Of a stretch of 64,000 nt of DNA, positions 1 through 13,000 are shown piece after piece. The DNA comes from Pardosa pseudoannulata. Lineage: Eukaryota; Arthropoda; Arachnida; Araneae; Lycosidae. The stretch is from contig CM063499.1 of NCBI GenBank assembly GCA_032207245.1, positions 85,182,387 to 85,246,386 on the forward strand. Direction: 5' to 3'. How positions within the stretch are numbered: position 1 is the first letter of the stretch; each line of letters opens with the position of its first letter. The notes beneath the pieces were generated by a model, which did no database searches, was not told the origin of the DNA, and was given only the letters and a program-made list of their open reading frames with translations. The position numbers and the translations under genes are program-made.

Positions 1-365
1 TTAATTATTAAAAAATCACCTTATTTGATAAACAGCTGAAATGTTGTGATAAATTGTGAAGGTTAGTATAATTTCAATATGCTTGTTCATGCTAGTTAAA
101 TTAAAGCAAAAAGCGTAAATTATTAAGTTTCATGCTGCTTTATACAGTCTGTATTGGTTATATGGTCAGCTTAACGGTCCAGAAAAATGAGACCAAATAT
201 GCAGAACAATACAACCCTATAAGGCAATTCGTCACAAACTACTATAATGCTCTTCCCATTCATTTTCATGTTTACAAGAGCCAATAGACAAACAATAAAC
301 TGCCCTTCTGTTTGAAACTAAAACCAGAATTGTCATAATTTGAGAATTTGCCCTACTACGTGAAA
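1..365 (+). repeat. LINE 3'-end fragment, inverted relative to the copy near 34790
   Basis: Positions about 180-365 match the reverse complement of 34740-34960 (shared words such as caataaactgcccttctg and gagaatttgccctacta). Translated, the distal copy resembles the C-terminal tail of a non-LTR retrotransposon reverse transcriptase. Both copies are truncated and full of stops. The rest of 1-180 shows nothing recognisable. Confidence 0.5.
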
Positions 366-1330
366 TTGTCTTATTGTGCATATACCCTTGCATTTTTAAT
401 CCATAACAGAAGAGCCTTATTCACATTCCCATAAGATGACAAACGAAGACGTTTTCTTTCTTGATCACCGATTTCAACACTCGAGGACCAAAGTTTGGCA
501 GCTACTAAAATGTTGTTTAATGTCGTCCGGGTAATTGAATTTGCTTTGACGAAAGTAACCTTTAAAAGATTAGATTTTTTAAATTTTCAATCACTTTGTT
601 TTTAGCAGCAAATGATAAATTCTTTATTTTTGAAGCCATAATTCAAAAACGAACGTTCATATTCGTGACGTATGATCCAAATGCAACAAAATGTTCCTTT
701 ACTTGTTTCGTCTCAATTTCAACTTAAGCAGGGAGAGATAACTTCAACCAATAAACAGACATATGTCCACCTCTTGTTAGGGGGCAAGAGAACTGAGAGA
801 GGTGATGTCTACACAAACAAGAAAGGGGGAAATAAAGGCTTGAATTCAGATCCACTCCAATTTCGCACTAACTTCTTTAAAAAAACGAAACTCGTTGAAA
901 ACATGAAACTGACCATATAACCGGTAACAAGAAAAAGAAAATGACTGTATAAGCGGCAAACATGTTTCCTATTAAGCTAGACGGGACTTTAGAAAACTGA
1001 CCATATAAGCGGGTACTGACTGTATCTGCAATTTCCATCCTAAAATTATATATTTGAAATTTTGTACTTTAATTTTTCAAATTTAATCCTCGAGTATTTT
1101 TTATAGAACATGTAATGCTCTTGTTCCTAAATAGTTTCCTGTATACTTCTAAAATTTGACATTAATTCTATCAGATATTCATTCTGTTATGTGTGATTTC
1201 GCAAAGCAGTTTGATGGTAAAATTTGTTTGGGGTTTCAAGTTTTTCAGAAATAACAGATAAAAACTACATTGACAACTTCAACCCCTGTAGTTTAACATT
1301 TATGCATGTGTCCATTTAGTGTAACAAATA
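366..1330. other. No gene recognised; weak repeat words
   Basis: The 82-residue frame at 672-920 has no recognisable domain. Around 910-1020 the phrase gaccatataagcgg recurs with variations, suggesting a decayed repeat related to the neighbouring TIR element. Nothing else is supportable. Confidence 0.4.
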
Positions 1331-2046
1331 TCCTAATTTTCGGCGTATAATCCGCAGGTATGAATTTCGTGATATTTTCAGAGAAAAATATCGTATAATC
1401 CGCAGATTAAATTTCCATTTTAATCTCATGTGATCAGTTTTCAATGTATATGGAAAAAAGCATTATATCTTTTAGTGTTAAAAAACTTAAATTTAAACTC
1501 TTTACTTAATGATAACATTTTTTTTTAATTAAAAAAACTAATCTAAGTGAATAAGTGAAAATTTGGACTTAAAAAAAATATTTACATTAATTAGTACAGA
1601 TACAATGCTACAAATAAATTATTCGAACCCATATTTAAATAAAAAAATATTAAAATTTAGAATTCTTAAAATGTATCTTTTCATTTTAATTTAATATGGT
1701 TATTTGCGATCTGTATTAAAATTTTATATTGCAGTTATGGTGCCATCTGGCGAGCCAAAAGTGGAAAAAATGATTGCAGCAAAATGCCGTTATTTTAGAT
1801 TATACAAGTTTTATTTTTTAATAGAAATAAATATACAAAATGGAATATATTAATTTAATCGGGTATTTTTATCCAAATCACTGTTTCCTTGGCTGAAAAG
1901 AATTTTTAATCCTCATTAAAAAAAATAATAATAATTTCTGTGTATATATGACCAGGTGCTGCCATTTATTATTCTTTATGAAAGATATTTGTAAATTTTA
2001 TTATAAAAATAATTTTTATCAGCAGATTATACGCCGAAAATTAGGG
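1331..2046. mobile_element. TIR element with TA flanks (716 bp), non-autonomous
   Basis: The ends are inverted repeats of at least 22 bases (CCTAATTTTCGGCGTATAAT at the left; its complement at 2023-2046), each flanked by TA. An inner copy of the same motif occurs near 1394-1408. There is no transposase frame. TA flanks suggest a Tc1/mariner/pogo-superfamily MITE (inference). Confidence 0.7.
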
Positions 2047-2167
2047 TAATAAAATATATATTTTATCACTATTAGACATCCATCAGAAAATAATTAAAAG
2101 CAAGAAAATATTTTAACATTCATTTTTATTTTATTACTAATCTATTGAATATTAAATTTTAAAAATA

Positions 2168-2335
2168 AAGTCGTACTTCGATAACGTGAAATCCCAGGGA
2201 ACCCTCAAAAAGTTTTTACCAGGAAAATCTATCACAAAAACTTCAACTTAGAAGATGTTCCCTTCGAGTTATCGAGACAAGTACGAGTTAGCGGATTATT
2301 TGACTTATAGGAAGTCGAGTTATTGAAGTTCAACT
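2168..2335. mobile_element. Short Tigger-like MITE
   Basis: The left end gtcgtacttcgataac and right end gttattgaagttcaactg are inverted matches to the ends of the longer element at 7836-8503, and the middle retains the gacttataggaagtcgag block. The right flank is TA. It is an internally deleted relative of the same family. Confidence 0.65.
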
Positions 2336-2337
2336 GT

Positions 2338-3960
2338 ATCTGATACGTGATATCAATAAATAACCATATCATTTGTATACAAAAATGTACACATTTAGAC
2401 ATTTGCTGGTTTTTTGTGTTAATTTCCGTATTTTTTTTCTTAGTTATTAAAGATTAATTGTTAAAAAATTAAACGTATTCACAAGAATTTTAAGATCAGC
2501 CATGTTTGAGAATGGAAACTTAAAAGGAAAGTTTCACTTAAATATTGCTCAATATGCAAATGAAATGTCTCATTAAGTACACTCTTTTAGTCTGTACCTG
2601 TGACTTTTAAATATATAATTTGCGAATTTTTTTTTCTTGCATAAGTATAAAGTATTTGTATATACATTCTACCTATTAACTGTATTTTTCTATTAGTATT
2701 CAAAATATGAAAGAAAATATAAGTATATTTAAATTGGATATGTAAGCAATAGATTAATATGTGGTAGAATTAAGAGTGAAAATTTGCAGTTCTAAGTTTA
2801 ATAATTTAATATAATTTATACAGAGTCATATTATCTCTTTTAACTTTTAGGTATTTTAATAATTTTAAATTTTCTTGCTAGCAGAAAGTAATGAATCAAT
2901 CATATAGCTGGTATTTTCCGAACAATTTTATATTATTTATATTTTATTGTAAATAATTTAGTTTTTTATTTAAAAGAGCTTAGTATTTTGATAGTTAAGA
3001 ATTTTCCAATCTGGTAGGGAAATTAATAAAACTGCTTCTATTTGCGTCTTTATAGACTGTTGCTAAATTTACTCAATATCAATTTTCTAATATAAGTGCA
3101 TTATATAAATTGAAAATTATATCATTGTATGTTAACGAAAATTTTTTTATAAATTATTTATGTAGAATTTTATATTAAAATTTATAAGAATTTCATATGA
3201 AATATATTATTTTTATTACATGTATATATATATTTAAAATTTTATATAGGGTATGTTATGAAAAAAAATTCAGTATAAATTCATCACAAATTCTATTACA
3301 TAGCTTATTTTTTATAAAGTGCGTATCTTTTCTAGCTTGAAATAAGAAGAGAAAATCTATGTAAAACCTTTGTCAAAGTAGTAATAAAGTTCTATTTACA
3401 GCACTTGTGTAATGTTTTATTTTTACATCTTTATCTCTAGATTTGATTTCCACTTTGTCTTTATTACTAGTAGTGCAACACATGGTTCCCACTCTTTTGC
3501 TTCTGAAAATTTCAAGCACCTCTTTGATATGCTGTTCATAGTTGAAAAAAAATTAAAATAAATCCCCAAATCAATATAACTATATATATAATGTTCACTC
3601 TTTTCCCAGAAAAAAAAAAAAAAAACAGGCTTTTGAAATGGTGTAAAAAAAGGAAGGGCTATAAGCACATAAATATTGGTTTAATAATACAGTTTCTTTT
3701 TTTAAAGCATTCCAAACTTTTTATTTTTTTATATCCCTTTTTAAAAATCATATTTTATCAAGCCGATGACAGTAGCTATACTCTGTGTAAACTCTATAGG
3801 CACTTTAAGGTCACTGATTTTCCCCCGATGACCACGAGTAACTGGTAATGACAGTTGGGAAATGACTTTACTCTTTTTTCCCACTATGTTAAGGGGTGTC
3901 ATGCATCGTAAGGGCTCTCGGTGCATGATGAAAGTATTTTTTATTTATAATACTCTTTGA
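2338..3960. other. AT-rich intergenic sequence, nothing recognised
   Basis: Long A/T runs and short microsatellites; open frames at 3423-3668, 3591-3848 and 3741-3926 overlap each other on opposite strands, are rich in Phe/Lys from poly(A/T) runs, and show no domain. Confidence 0.5.
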
Positions 3961-3967
3961 AGAACAC

Positions 3968-4168
3968 TTAATACTTTACATATAAAAATTTATGAGTAAT
4001 TTGAACTGTTCTTTTGGAAATACCACAGGCATCAACAGTTGCTTGTTGAGTCTGAGAAAATAATTCCAAAACTATAGCATCAGGATTGGATTCAACAAGA
4101 CCTTTCAAGTAGCTGTATACGTTAAATACCAGTATTTTGGACTGTTTTCTAAGATCAAAACTAGCCAT
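3968..4168 (-). pseudogene. Relic transposase-like N-terminus with helix-turn-helix
   Basis: From an internal ATG at 4168 the frame encodes about 66 residues beginning MASFDLRKQSK, with a QTQQATVDACGISKRTVQ segment resembling the helix-turn-helix start of DDE-type transposon proteins common in arthropod genomes. It ends at a stop soon after the motif, so it is a fragment. Family identity is by resemblance only. Confidence 0.4.
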
Positions 4169-4213
4169 TACAGGAAATGTTTTACAAAGTAAAAATATAT
4201 AAATATAAAGCAA

Positions 4214-4834
4214 AATTTAAATAAAATAATGAATAAAAAGATAAAAAAATAACAGGGTAATATCAGATAAGAGCAAAATAATTATATACGAGAAGAGAGA
4301 AAAGCAAGTCGTATGAACGGAATCAAATCCTTAACTGAAGTGCTAAAAATAAGTGTGAATGCACCTCCTTCTTGGACGCTACCATAGTAACTGATGACTG
4401 GGAAAACGAGAATGTGTGACCTTGAAGCGCCAATAGATTTTACAAGCACTATAGTGCAGTTTGCAGTGCATGAAAGATGAGTCACGTGACAGGCCCACAA
4501 TTGCCGATAACGATCCTTCTCAATTTTCCCATGCAGATATGAATTAAGGGTCCCTCCACACTATGGTCCACTGCAAGCCATCCCCACCATCTGGAGGGGG
4601 TATGGCTTATCATGCTCGATAGCGACAAAAACCTTGATAAACAATATGGCTTCAGAGGCAGTTTTTCTCCAAAGATCAAATGCAGCCACATGTGTAACTA
4701 AAGTGCGCAGTAGACCCTATGGATGAATCCACGAGCTCGGTTCATTGAGTGGCCCAGCGTGTGGATGCAACCCGTGAACCATCGTTCAATGTCCCCATTA
4801 GGAAGAGGTGAACACTTGGCCATAGTATGGAAGC
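4214..4834. other. Unrecognised, less AT-rich intergenic block
   Basis: This block has more balanced composition than its surroundings and overlapping short frames on the minus strand (4282-4500, 4482-4691). The mixture of Trp/His/Ser-rich frames suggests transposon debris, but I cannot name a family. Confidence 0.35.
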
Positions 4835-4909
4835 TACATAACATTTTGCAGGGACTTGAAAAAGAAAATTTAAGCACTTTTTAATGACTTTTCATGACTG
4901 TGGGAACCC
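4835..4909. repeat. Right end of the GGGTTCCCAC repeat family
   Basis: The stretch ends ctgtgggaaccctg, preceded by taatgacttttcatga, the same right terminus as at 6440, 10740 and 28701. The left part of this copy is missing. Confidence 0.55.
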
Positions 4910-5506
4910 TGTAGCATCACGCTACTGGAAAACTATTTTTATTTGTATTTGTTTGTGTATTACGGCTCGCTCTGACTTCAGTCAAACGTGTTCTTGCTAT
5001 CTTGGGGGGGGGGGGTTATGTCTACATTCTCTCCTCCCTAACCTCTCCTCTAGAAAAGAAAGAGATAGGGGTGTGGGGGATTGCGAGTACGTCATGAGGG
5101 CCAAGTGTCGTTTGGTGTGGGAGAAGAACCTCAGAGTTGTTGTCTGGCAGGCGAGAATGGATGAGCCATGTTGATAATGTACATGTGGTAAATATTTGTA
5201 TATACCAGAATAAATCTTTTTTTTTTCTTCTCTCTCTTGCTTATGTTTGATGATGTCATCCTCATGAGGCCTTTCAAGAACCCTGCTCGACCATTATGCT
5301 ACCAAACTTACCTATTTTACAGCTGTGACGTTACAGTAGCAAATGATTAGGATTCAAATAAATCCACTTTTTTTTTTAAGTAAATACAAATGCTGTTTTT
5401 GTATAAATATTTATTTACTGATATGGGTCATTTTTTATTTTTAATTTATAGTTAAAGAGTAGAAAGTGATTTAACTTTTGGGCACCAGTGTAAAACCATA
5501 CTCCAT

Positions 5507-6440
5507 CAGGATTCCCGCTCTTTTTTCAGAACAAAAATTAAGGACTTTCTAAGGGCTAAAGTAACTTTTTATAAGGACCTACTTGAAATACACAACCTGA
5601 CGGCATAAACCCTATCTCCTGAGGAACCTATTTTAATGATTATGAACCAGACAAGCCATGTTCAATAAATGCCTAAAAATTAATATAAGATAAATCTATT
5701 TGACAAAATATACATCTAAAGCTTTTTGAGTGATCAAACTAAAAATAAATTGTGAATAGAAACAATATTATACACAGTACTTTCTGAGGGTTTAAAAATG
5801 ACTCTGATTATATATATATATATGGTGTGTGTGTATTTATATATATACTAGCTGACGAGCAGTGGTCTGTAGAGAGTGTAGTGTGCACATTCCGCAAACA
5901 GAGCAAAATTAGGTGCCATGTGCGATGCCATTGAAGATGATTGATGAGTAGTGTGCTCTGAGATTTGAATAAAGCTATGAAAATGTACTCAGGATTCTAG
6001 TGTCATTTAGTGGGAACCTGATATATATATATATATTAGCTGATTATACCTGATGTTGCCGGGGAAAGAAGAAAGTTTTAAACTTTTCTATTACATTGAA
6101 TGGAAAGAAAATTAAACTTCCATAAACAACTGTAATATCTACAAACCCCTATCCTCCATGCTTTGTTTAATTAAAATCTGCAGGACTGTTAACTATTAGG
6201 AGAGAACAGCTGACTTTATACTTTAAACCTTGTAAGTATATGAAAATTATTTATTTGTCATATAAAGAAACTGATATGAAATCACATGAGACTGTGGATC
6301 TCGTCAATGGAGAAATTGATCGTGTTCCAATTTAAAAATTAAGGAGTTTTTAACGACCATTGACGAAAATTAAGTAGTTTTAAGAGTCCTTAAAAATGAA
6401 AGCTAAAATTAAGGAGTACTTAAGGACCGTGGGAACCCTG
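5507..6440. mobile_element. GGGTTCCCAC-family TIR element, copy A
   Basis: Left terminus caggattcccgctctttt and right terminus gtgggaaccctg are inverted repeats. The interior carries aattaaggactttctaag near the left and aaattaaggagt near the right. A segment at about 5850-6035, absent from other copies, is an insertion resembling the sequence at 36790-36880. No transposase is encoded. The CAGGG-type terminus suggests a hAT-derived MITE, but I found no clean 8-bp duplication. Confidence 0.65.
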
Positions 6441-6739
6441 TCCATGCATTACATTAAGTTATATTCATTTACAAAAACTACAACAAGAATGCAGAGATAA
6501 AATATTTTGAATAAAATTATGAAAATATTTAAAGCAGTTAACTTCAAATGTATGCTATAAATATTAATATTGCATATGATTTTGCAGAGGATTTAAAATT
6601 TTATAAGCTTGATTGTTTAAAAATGTATTAAAATGACTGAACTGTTGATGCAAAGCTCCTTGGCAATTTTTATATAATGTCATGAAGTAATTAACTTCTA
6701 AATTATTAAAAACTGAAATCTACATCATATTTAAGCAAT

Positions 6740-6745
6740 TTTATT
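6740..6745 (-). terminator. Candidate poly(A) signal of CTU2
   Basis: The minus strand reads AATAAA about 30 bases after the CTU2 stop codon. This is a canonical polyadenylation hexamer at a plausible distance for a short 3' UTR; the cleavage site itself is not evident. Confidence 0.5.
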
Positions 6746-6774
6746 TACAAAATAAATATTCTATATAATCAGTA

Positions 6775-9434
6775 TCAAGATATATCATTTTCCTCCAAAA
6801 TAAAATCTTTTATTTCTTCTTTCATTTTATCCCTGAAAAATTAAAAAGAAACCCTGAAATTCCTGTCCTTTAATATATTGCATAAATGTAATATAAATAC
6901 ATTTAGTAAAATTAATTTTTTTTCATTTTATCAGTAATGCATTTTTGAATGAGTTTATTATTTAAGTCTGACTTTGTAGGCACTATAGTTAAAATTTATA
7001 AGTATGATAAAAATGAAATACAAAACAAACCTGTCCATTTGTACTAAAGATACTCTGGGAACCAAGGAATTAAAGTACTGAGATTTAGACTGAAAAAGAA
7101 AAATGTATCCAATTCTATCAAAGCAATTTTACATTGTTACATTCATTACAAAGTAAATAAATCAGCATAAACAAATCTTACCATATTTTTAAAAATAATG
7201 GAGCACCCGTGGCACAGGAACTGAAGGATATCTCTAAAAAAGTAAATTTATTTTTTAAAACTACAGATAAAGTACACAAGCTTATAAATAACAGCTAAAT
7301 AAAGAAGCTGGGTTGGAAAAAAAATCATGATTTTTTTAATCCGATTTATTTGATTTAAATTAGATTTTTTTTTTCTGAATATTAATTTTAATTGTTGATT
7401 TTATGTTTTTTGCAGTATACATAGAATAGTTTGGTATAAGAAGTAACATCTTATCTATTTAGTATATTCTACACACTGATTACCTAAAATTAAATACATA
7501 AATTTTAATCTAAATACATTCCATTATTTTGTAATTGGATAGTGCAAACTAAATAAGATGTAAATTTAAAGAACAAATTAAATATTCATTTAATGCAAAC
7601 TATTTATTAAAAAAACAAAAAATTCACAATTATTTCAATATTTTTTAAGCAACGAATTATGGATATAATTGTTTCAATAAAAACGAGCTTTGATGCTTTA
7701 TTCACTCCTAATTCTAAACCATTTCCATATTTATTTATTTTAATTATCTCTTGTAAAATAAGGAAGGGGTTTTTTTTTTAATAAAAATTGAGTTTAGAGC
7801 AAAATTTGGAATCTTTTTAATAACTTTTAGAAGTACAGTCGAACTTCGATAACTCGACTTCCTACAAGTTGAATAATCCGCTAACTTGAACTTTCAATCA
7901 AGTCCCAATTCATTTCTATACTTTTCTTTCAAAAACTGTCTCAATAACTCAAAGTGAACATCTTGTAAGTCAAAGTTTTTGTGATAGATTTCCCCGGTAA
8001 AAAATACAATTCTGTTCAAAACTTCGAATGCCAGTACACTTGTGACCTTTGAGAACGAAGGTTCTCGAAGGTCACGAGCAAGCACAGGACGCTATTCACA
8101 TCTTACAACAATACCTGGAGACCACCGAAGGTACAGACAACACCCTATTTAACTGTGTTAAAAAATTAGGTGACTTTGTGAATGCCAACAACCTTAAAAA
8201 TAATTGCTTTTTTCAAATGAGATTTACATGGTATGTATACTAATTAATATGTAATGAGGCCAAATTTCTTGAGTTTTAATAAAACTTTTGAACCCATTCT
8301 TCTCTTGTTGTTTACATAGGCTATTAAAAAATTGAAATGCGTACAACTATAGTATTATGGCACATATCAAACCATTTAAACCATGTCGACCCATCTTAAG
8401 TGCCAGTTGAGAGGAATGGTAGGTAACTTCGATAACTCAAACTTCGGATAAGTCGAATATTTTTGGGGGTCCCCTGGGACTTCGAGTTATCGAAGTTCGA
8501 CTGTACCACAAATCTTATGGTTCAATACAAGTAAATATCTCGAATACATGCTGTAAAATATTATTAAAATATATTCATTAGAATTTGTTGTAAAAAAACT
8601 CAACATAAATAGAAATTTTTACTAAAACATTACTAAAAATTGCCTACAGTTTGAAAATTTATGCAAATTTATTGCCAGTTTTAGTTTAAAATATGAACTT
8701 TAATTTTTATTTATTTGTTTATTTTTTTACAAATTTAGAGAAAGTACTTTTTTTTTAACAGGAAAAAAATCTAATTGTCAGAAGAAATATAGAAATTATT
8801 TTACAATTATGTTGGAATCAAAACTTACAATGAATCACAGTCTTTTCCCATTGCCTGATTAGAAGAATCTGCAGATAATTTTTCTGATATTTTTAAAGCT
8901 TCTAAAGCAGAACATACATCAGAATTTTTGTTGTCTAGTTCACTCTAAAAGAGAAAAAAAAAGATTTCTTTAAATAAAAAAATTTTCAAAATATTCATAT
9001 TATAAATTCAACAGAATTGAAGTAAGTATTCATTTATTCGATAAATATTAAATTTATGATACCATGTTACAGTTAGTAGTATAAACAGGGTTCCCACCCT
9101 TTTTCCAGAACAAAAATTAAGGACTTTCTAAGGACCAAAGTAACTTTTTATAAGAACCTACTTGAAATACACGACATAACGAAATAAACCCTATTTTCTG
9201 AGAAACTTATTTTAACAATTATGAACCACACAAGGCATGTTTAATAAATGCCCTACAATATTTCAGAATTATGTTTTTAAAAATGCCTAAAAATTAGTAA
9301 TAAGATATTTCTATTTGACAAAATTAATTTTGAAAAATGTACATTTAAAGCTTTTTGTGTGATCAAACTAGAAATAAATTGTGAATAAAATACAATATTA
9401 TAAACAGTACTTTCTGAGGGTTTAAAAATGTATG

Positions 9435-9482
<48 letters not shown>

Positions 9483-9995
9483 TGAATGTATCTATATACT
9501 ATCTGATTATACCCGATGTTGAATGGGAAAGAAGAAAGTTTTAGACTTTTCTATTACATTGAATGCAAGGAAAATTAAACTTCCATAAGTAACTGAAATA
9601 TCTATAAACTCCCCATTCTTCATTTAATTAAAATCTGCAGGATTGTTAGCTATTAGGAAAGGGCAGCTGACTTTATACTTTAAACCTTTTCAGTATAGAA
9701 AAGATTATTTATTGGTCAAATAATAAGTAACTAAGAAAAAACTGTCCAACAAGAAAACTGATAGGAAATCACGAGACGACGGTGGATTGCGTTGATGGAG
9801 AAATTGATCACATTCCAATTTAAAAATTAAGGAGTTTTTAAGGATCTTTGGCAAAAATGAAGGAGCTTTAAGGGCCCTTAAAAATGAAAGTTAAAATTAA
9901 GGAGTTCTTAAGTTTTTTGAGTGACCAAATTAAAAATAAATTGTGAATAAAATATATTATAAACAGTATTTTCTGAGAGTTTAAAAATGACTCTG

Positions 9996-10035
<40 letters not shown>

Positions 10036-13000
10036 ATACTAGCTGATTATACCCAAAATTACCTGGGAAAGTAGGAAGTTTTAGACTTTCCTATTACATT
10101 CAATGCAAAAAAAAATTAAACTTCCATCAGTAATTGAAATATCTACAAACCCCCCAACCTTCATGCTTCATTTAATTAAAATCTGCATGACTTTCAGCTA
10201 TTAGGAAAAAGCAGCTGACTTTATACTTTAAACCTCTTCAGTATGCGAAAGATTATTTATTGGTCAAAAAAGTTTTCTTGCTTATGACCATAAAAAGTAC
10301 TAATAAACTAACAGTATTTTCATGATATTTTAAAGATATCAAAAAAAAGAATTTCGAATTACTACAGAGATACACTAAAAATATATGTATTTGAGGATTT
10401 TCTTTATTATTAATATTGCACTTTTGGCTAGAAAATATAAAAGAATGTTAGGAACATTAACAAATATTTTATATATTCTTTGACCAGTACTTATCACTTG
10501 TACTGGCGTTCTTTATTAGAACCAGTTTGGGGCAAGTTTAATGCCAAACTTACAAAACCAGAAAGTTTGGAGAGTACGGCAAAAATTGATAGGAAATCAC
10601 GTGACGACGGATAAATAGTTCAAGTTCCAATTTAAAAATTAAGGAGTTTTTAAGGACCTTTGACAAAAATGAAGTAGTTTTAAGGGCCCTTAAAAATGAA
10701 AGCTAAAATTAAGGAGTTCTTAAAAACTGTAGGAACCCTGAAAATGCTTCAAAAGTATAAAATTAAAAGTCTTACCTTACAAAGTATACATATTCCAGAA
10801 TTCAAATTAAAATTATTCTTGGAAAGTTTACTGCCTGTTCTAAAATTCAAAAAAGAATGCATTACAATCTTTTAATATACATGAAATCATGAGTTAAAAA
10901 TTTTAATTTTTTAATGAAAGGTTTGGTTTAGAGTGCTACAGTCTACTTTTTGCAACACGAGGGCTAATGAGACCAGGACCTACAGCTTAAAGCCGATTCC
11001 GAACGGCTACGAACATCCATGCCACTGTGGGATTCGAGCCCACGAACTCCGGTACCGAAGCCAGCACCCTAACCAATTGGTCATCGTTCAGCTTTTTAAT
11101 GAAATGATTAAAATGATATACATAAACTTTGTAGAATTAACATATAAATTCATATACTACTATCATGACAATTCTTTACAACTGGTGTAGCTCATTATCC
11201 CAAAGAACCAAAACATTTCTCTATTATGTTCTAAGATTTTATTTTAATTAAAGCAAACATTAAAAAAATCACAGATAATTTATCTTTAAAAACTATTTTT
11301 GGAAATTGTACTACCTACTCTGCAAAAACTTAATAAAAAATGCAGGTTATAAAAATTGTAATATTTTGACAGATAGGATTTAATGTTAAAAGCCATTTTT
11401 AAAATTAGGTCTTTTTAATGTCATAAAATTTGATGAACATTAACATTTTATAAATCTAAATTATCCTTATAAATATTATCTAAATCCTGGAAAGCTTACT
11501 GCCTGTTCTAAAATTGAAAAAAAAATGCATTACAATCTTTTAATATTTTAGTATACATGAAATTACATGTCAAAATTTTAAATTTTTAAATAAAAGGATT
11601 TAACATAAAATAAAATGATATACATAAACTTTGTAAAGTTAACATACAATTTCAAATACTACTATCATGACAACGCTTTACAATTGATGTAACTCATTAT
11701 CCCAAAGAAACAAAACATTTCTCTATTATGTTCTAACGCTAAGATCTTTTTAAAATTAAAGCTAACATTAAAAAAATACAGATAATTTATCTTTAAAAAT
11801 GATCTTGGAAATTGTACTACCTACTCTTCAAAAATTTAATGACAAATGCAGGTTACAGGCTTGCAACTGCTGAGATACTTTAAAAAAGGTGAGAAAAGTG
11901 ACAAATAATACAGAATAAGTGACTAAAAAGTGACTAAACATAGAAAAAAAATGTGATTTTTTTCTCTCCTCTTGATTACAGATGCTGTTATTAAGATTTT
12001 TCTATTTATTTTAACTCTAAATCAAATGATTCGTGCAAGACATGATTTTAGCGTCAAATACAAAAAAGGTTAAAAATTTTGTTTAACACGATTCAACATT
12101 GCTTTTTATTCAAGAAAATCTATAAATTAGATTTGAATACATACAATACATTAATTTTATAATCACAATTTTCTGCATATATTAATGATGTTTTGAAATA
12201 TGTACATAGCTAGATTAGAGTGTCTAAACAAAAATTGTGAAGAAAAAGAAAAAGAGAAATGTGTGCTTTGACGTAAATTACTTTAATGTATTAAATGTAC
12301 ATTTCAGTACAAATGTAGATTTCAGGAACTTCTTTACCACTTTTTAAAATCACTAAATTCTGGAAACCATATGACTAATTACATTTTAATAAGATAAATA
12401 AGATTAGAGCATCACATTTTTGGTCTTTTATTAAAATATTTTGTTATTAATTCAGATTTTCTTTTTTTAACAACAGACTTTTGCTGTGATACACCATGAA
12501 AAAAGTGACTGTTTACTTAAAAAAGTGACTAAAAGTGATCAATTGTAAAAAAAAGTGACTAAAGGTGAGAAAAGTGACGGAATTGCAAGCCTGAGGTAAT
12601 AAAAATCTTAATATTTTGACAGATAGGATTTTATGTTAAAAGCCATTTTAAAAATTTCTTAAAAATTAGGTTTTTTAATGACATAAAATTTAATGAACAT
12701 TAACTTTTATAAATCTAAATTATTTTTATAAATGTTATCTAAATTCTTTTAGTCTGCGGGCCACTCCATCTTCTACAAACATTTTGAGGGCCAAAGAAAG
12801 ATAGTAATTACAAAGTTAACCAATTTTCAGTTAGTAAGTGGTTTATTTACACTGCAAAAAACATGAAAATAAAATTTTAAAATAAGCAATAAAACTATAT
12901 GTAATATCTTGATGAGAGTTGTGTGGACATGATTGTTGTCGACACACACAAACGAAAAAAAAAATTTTAATCATTTTTTACTTATGAGGACAATTGATTT

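Larger units (their letters stand above)
10800..12755. repeat. Tandem duplication with differential insertions, copying a CTU2 exon edge
   Basis: Unit 1 is about 10818-11490 and unit 2 about 11491-12755. Both begin with ggaaagtttactgcctgtt or its variant, which is the 5' edge of CTU2 exon 10 plus its acceptor, and both end at ttatctaaatt. Unit 1 alone carries a SINE; unit 2 alone carries a 738-bp hAT (11856-12593). Confidence 0.8.

Noticed and set aside
4482..4691. Minus-strand frame as an upstream part of the transposase relic at 3968-4168
   Set aside because: It lies upstream of that relic's own start codon and in a composition unlike it; no linking motif was found.
4884..5174. 96-residue open frame with Cys residues
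   Set aside because: It crosses a repeat terminus and a G-run, has no signal peptide or domain, and no splice partners.
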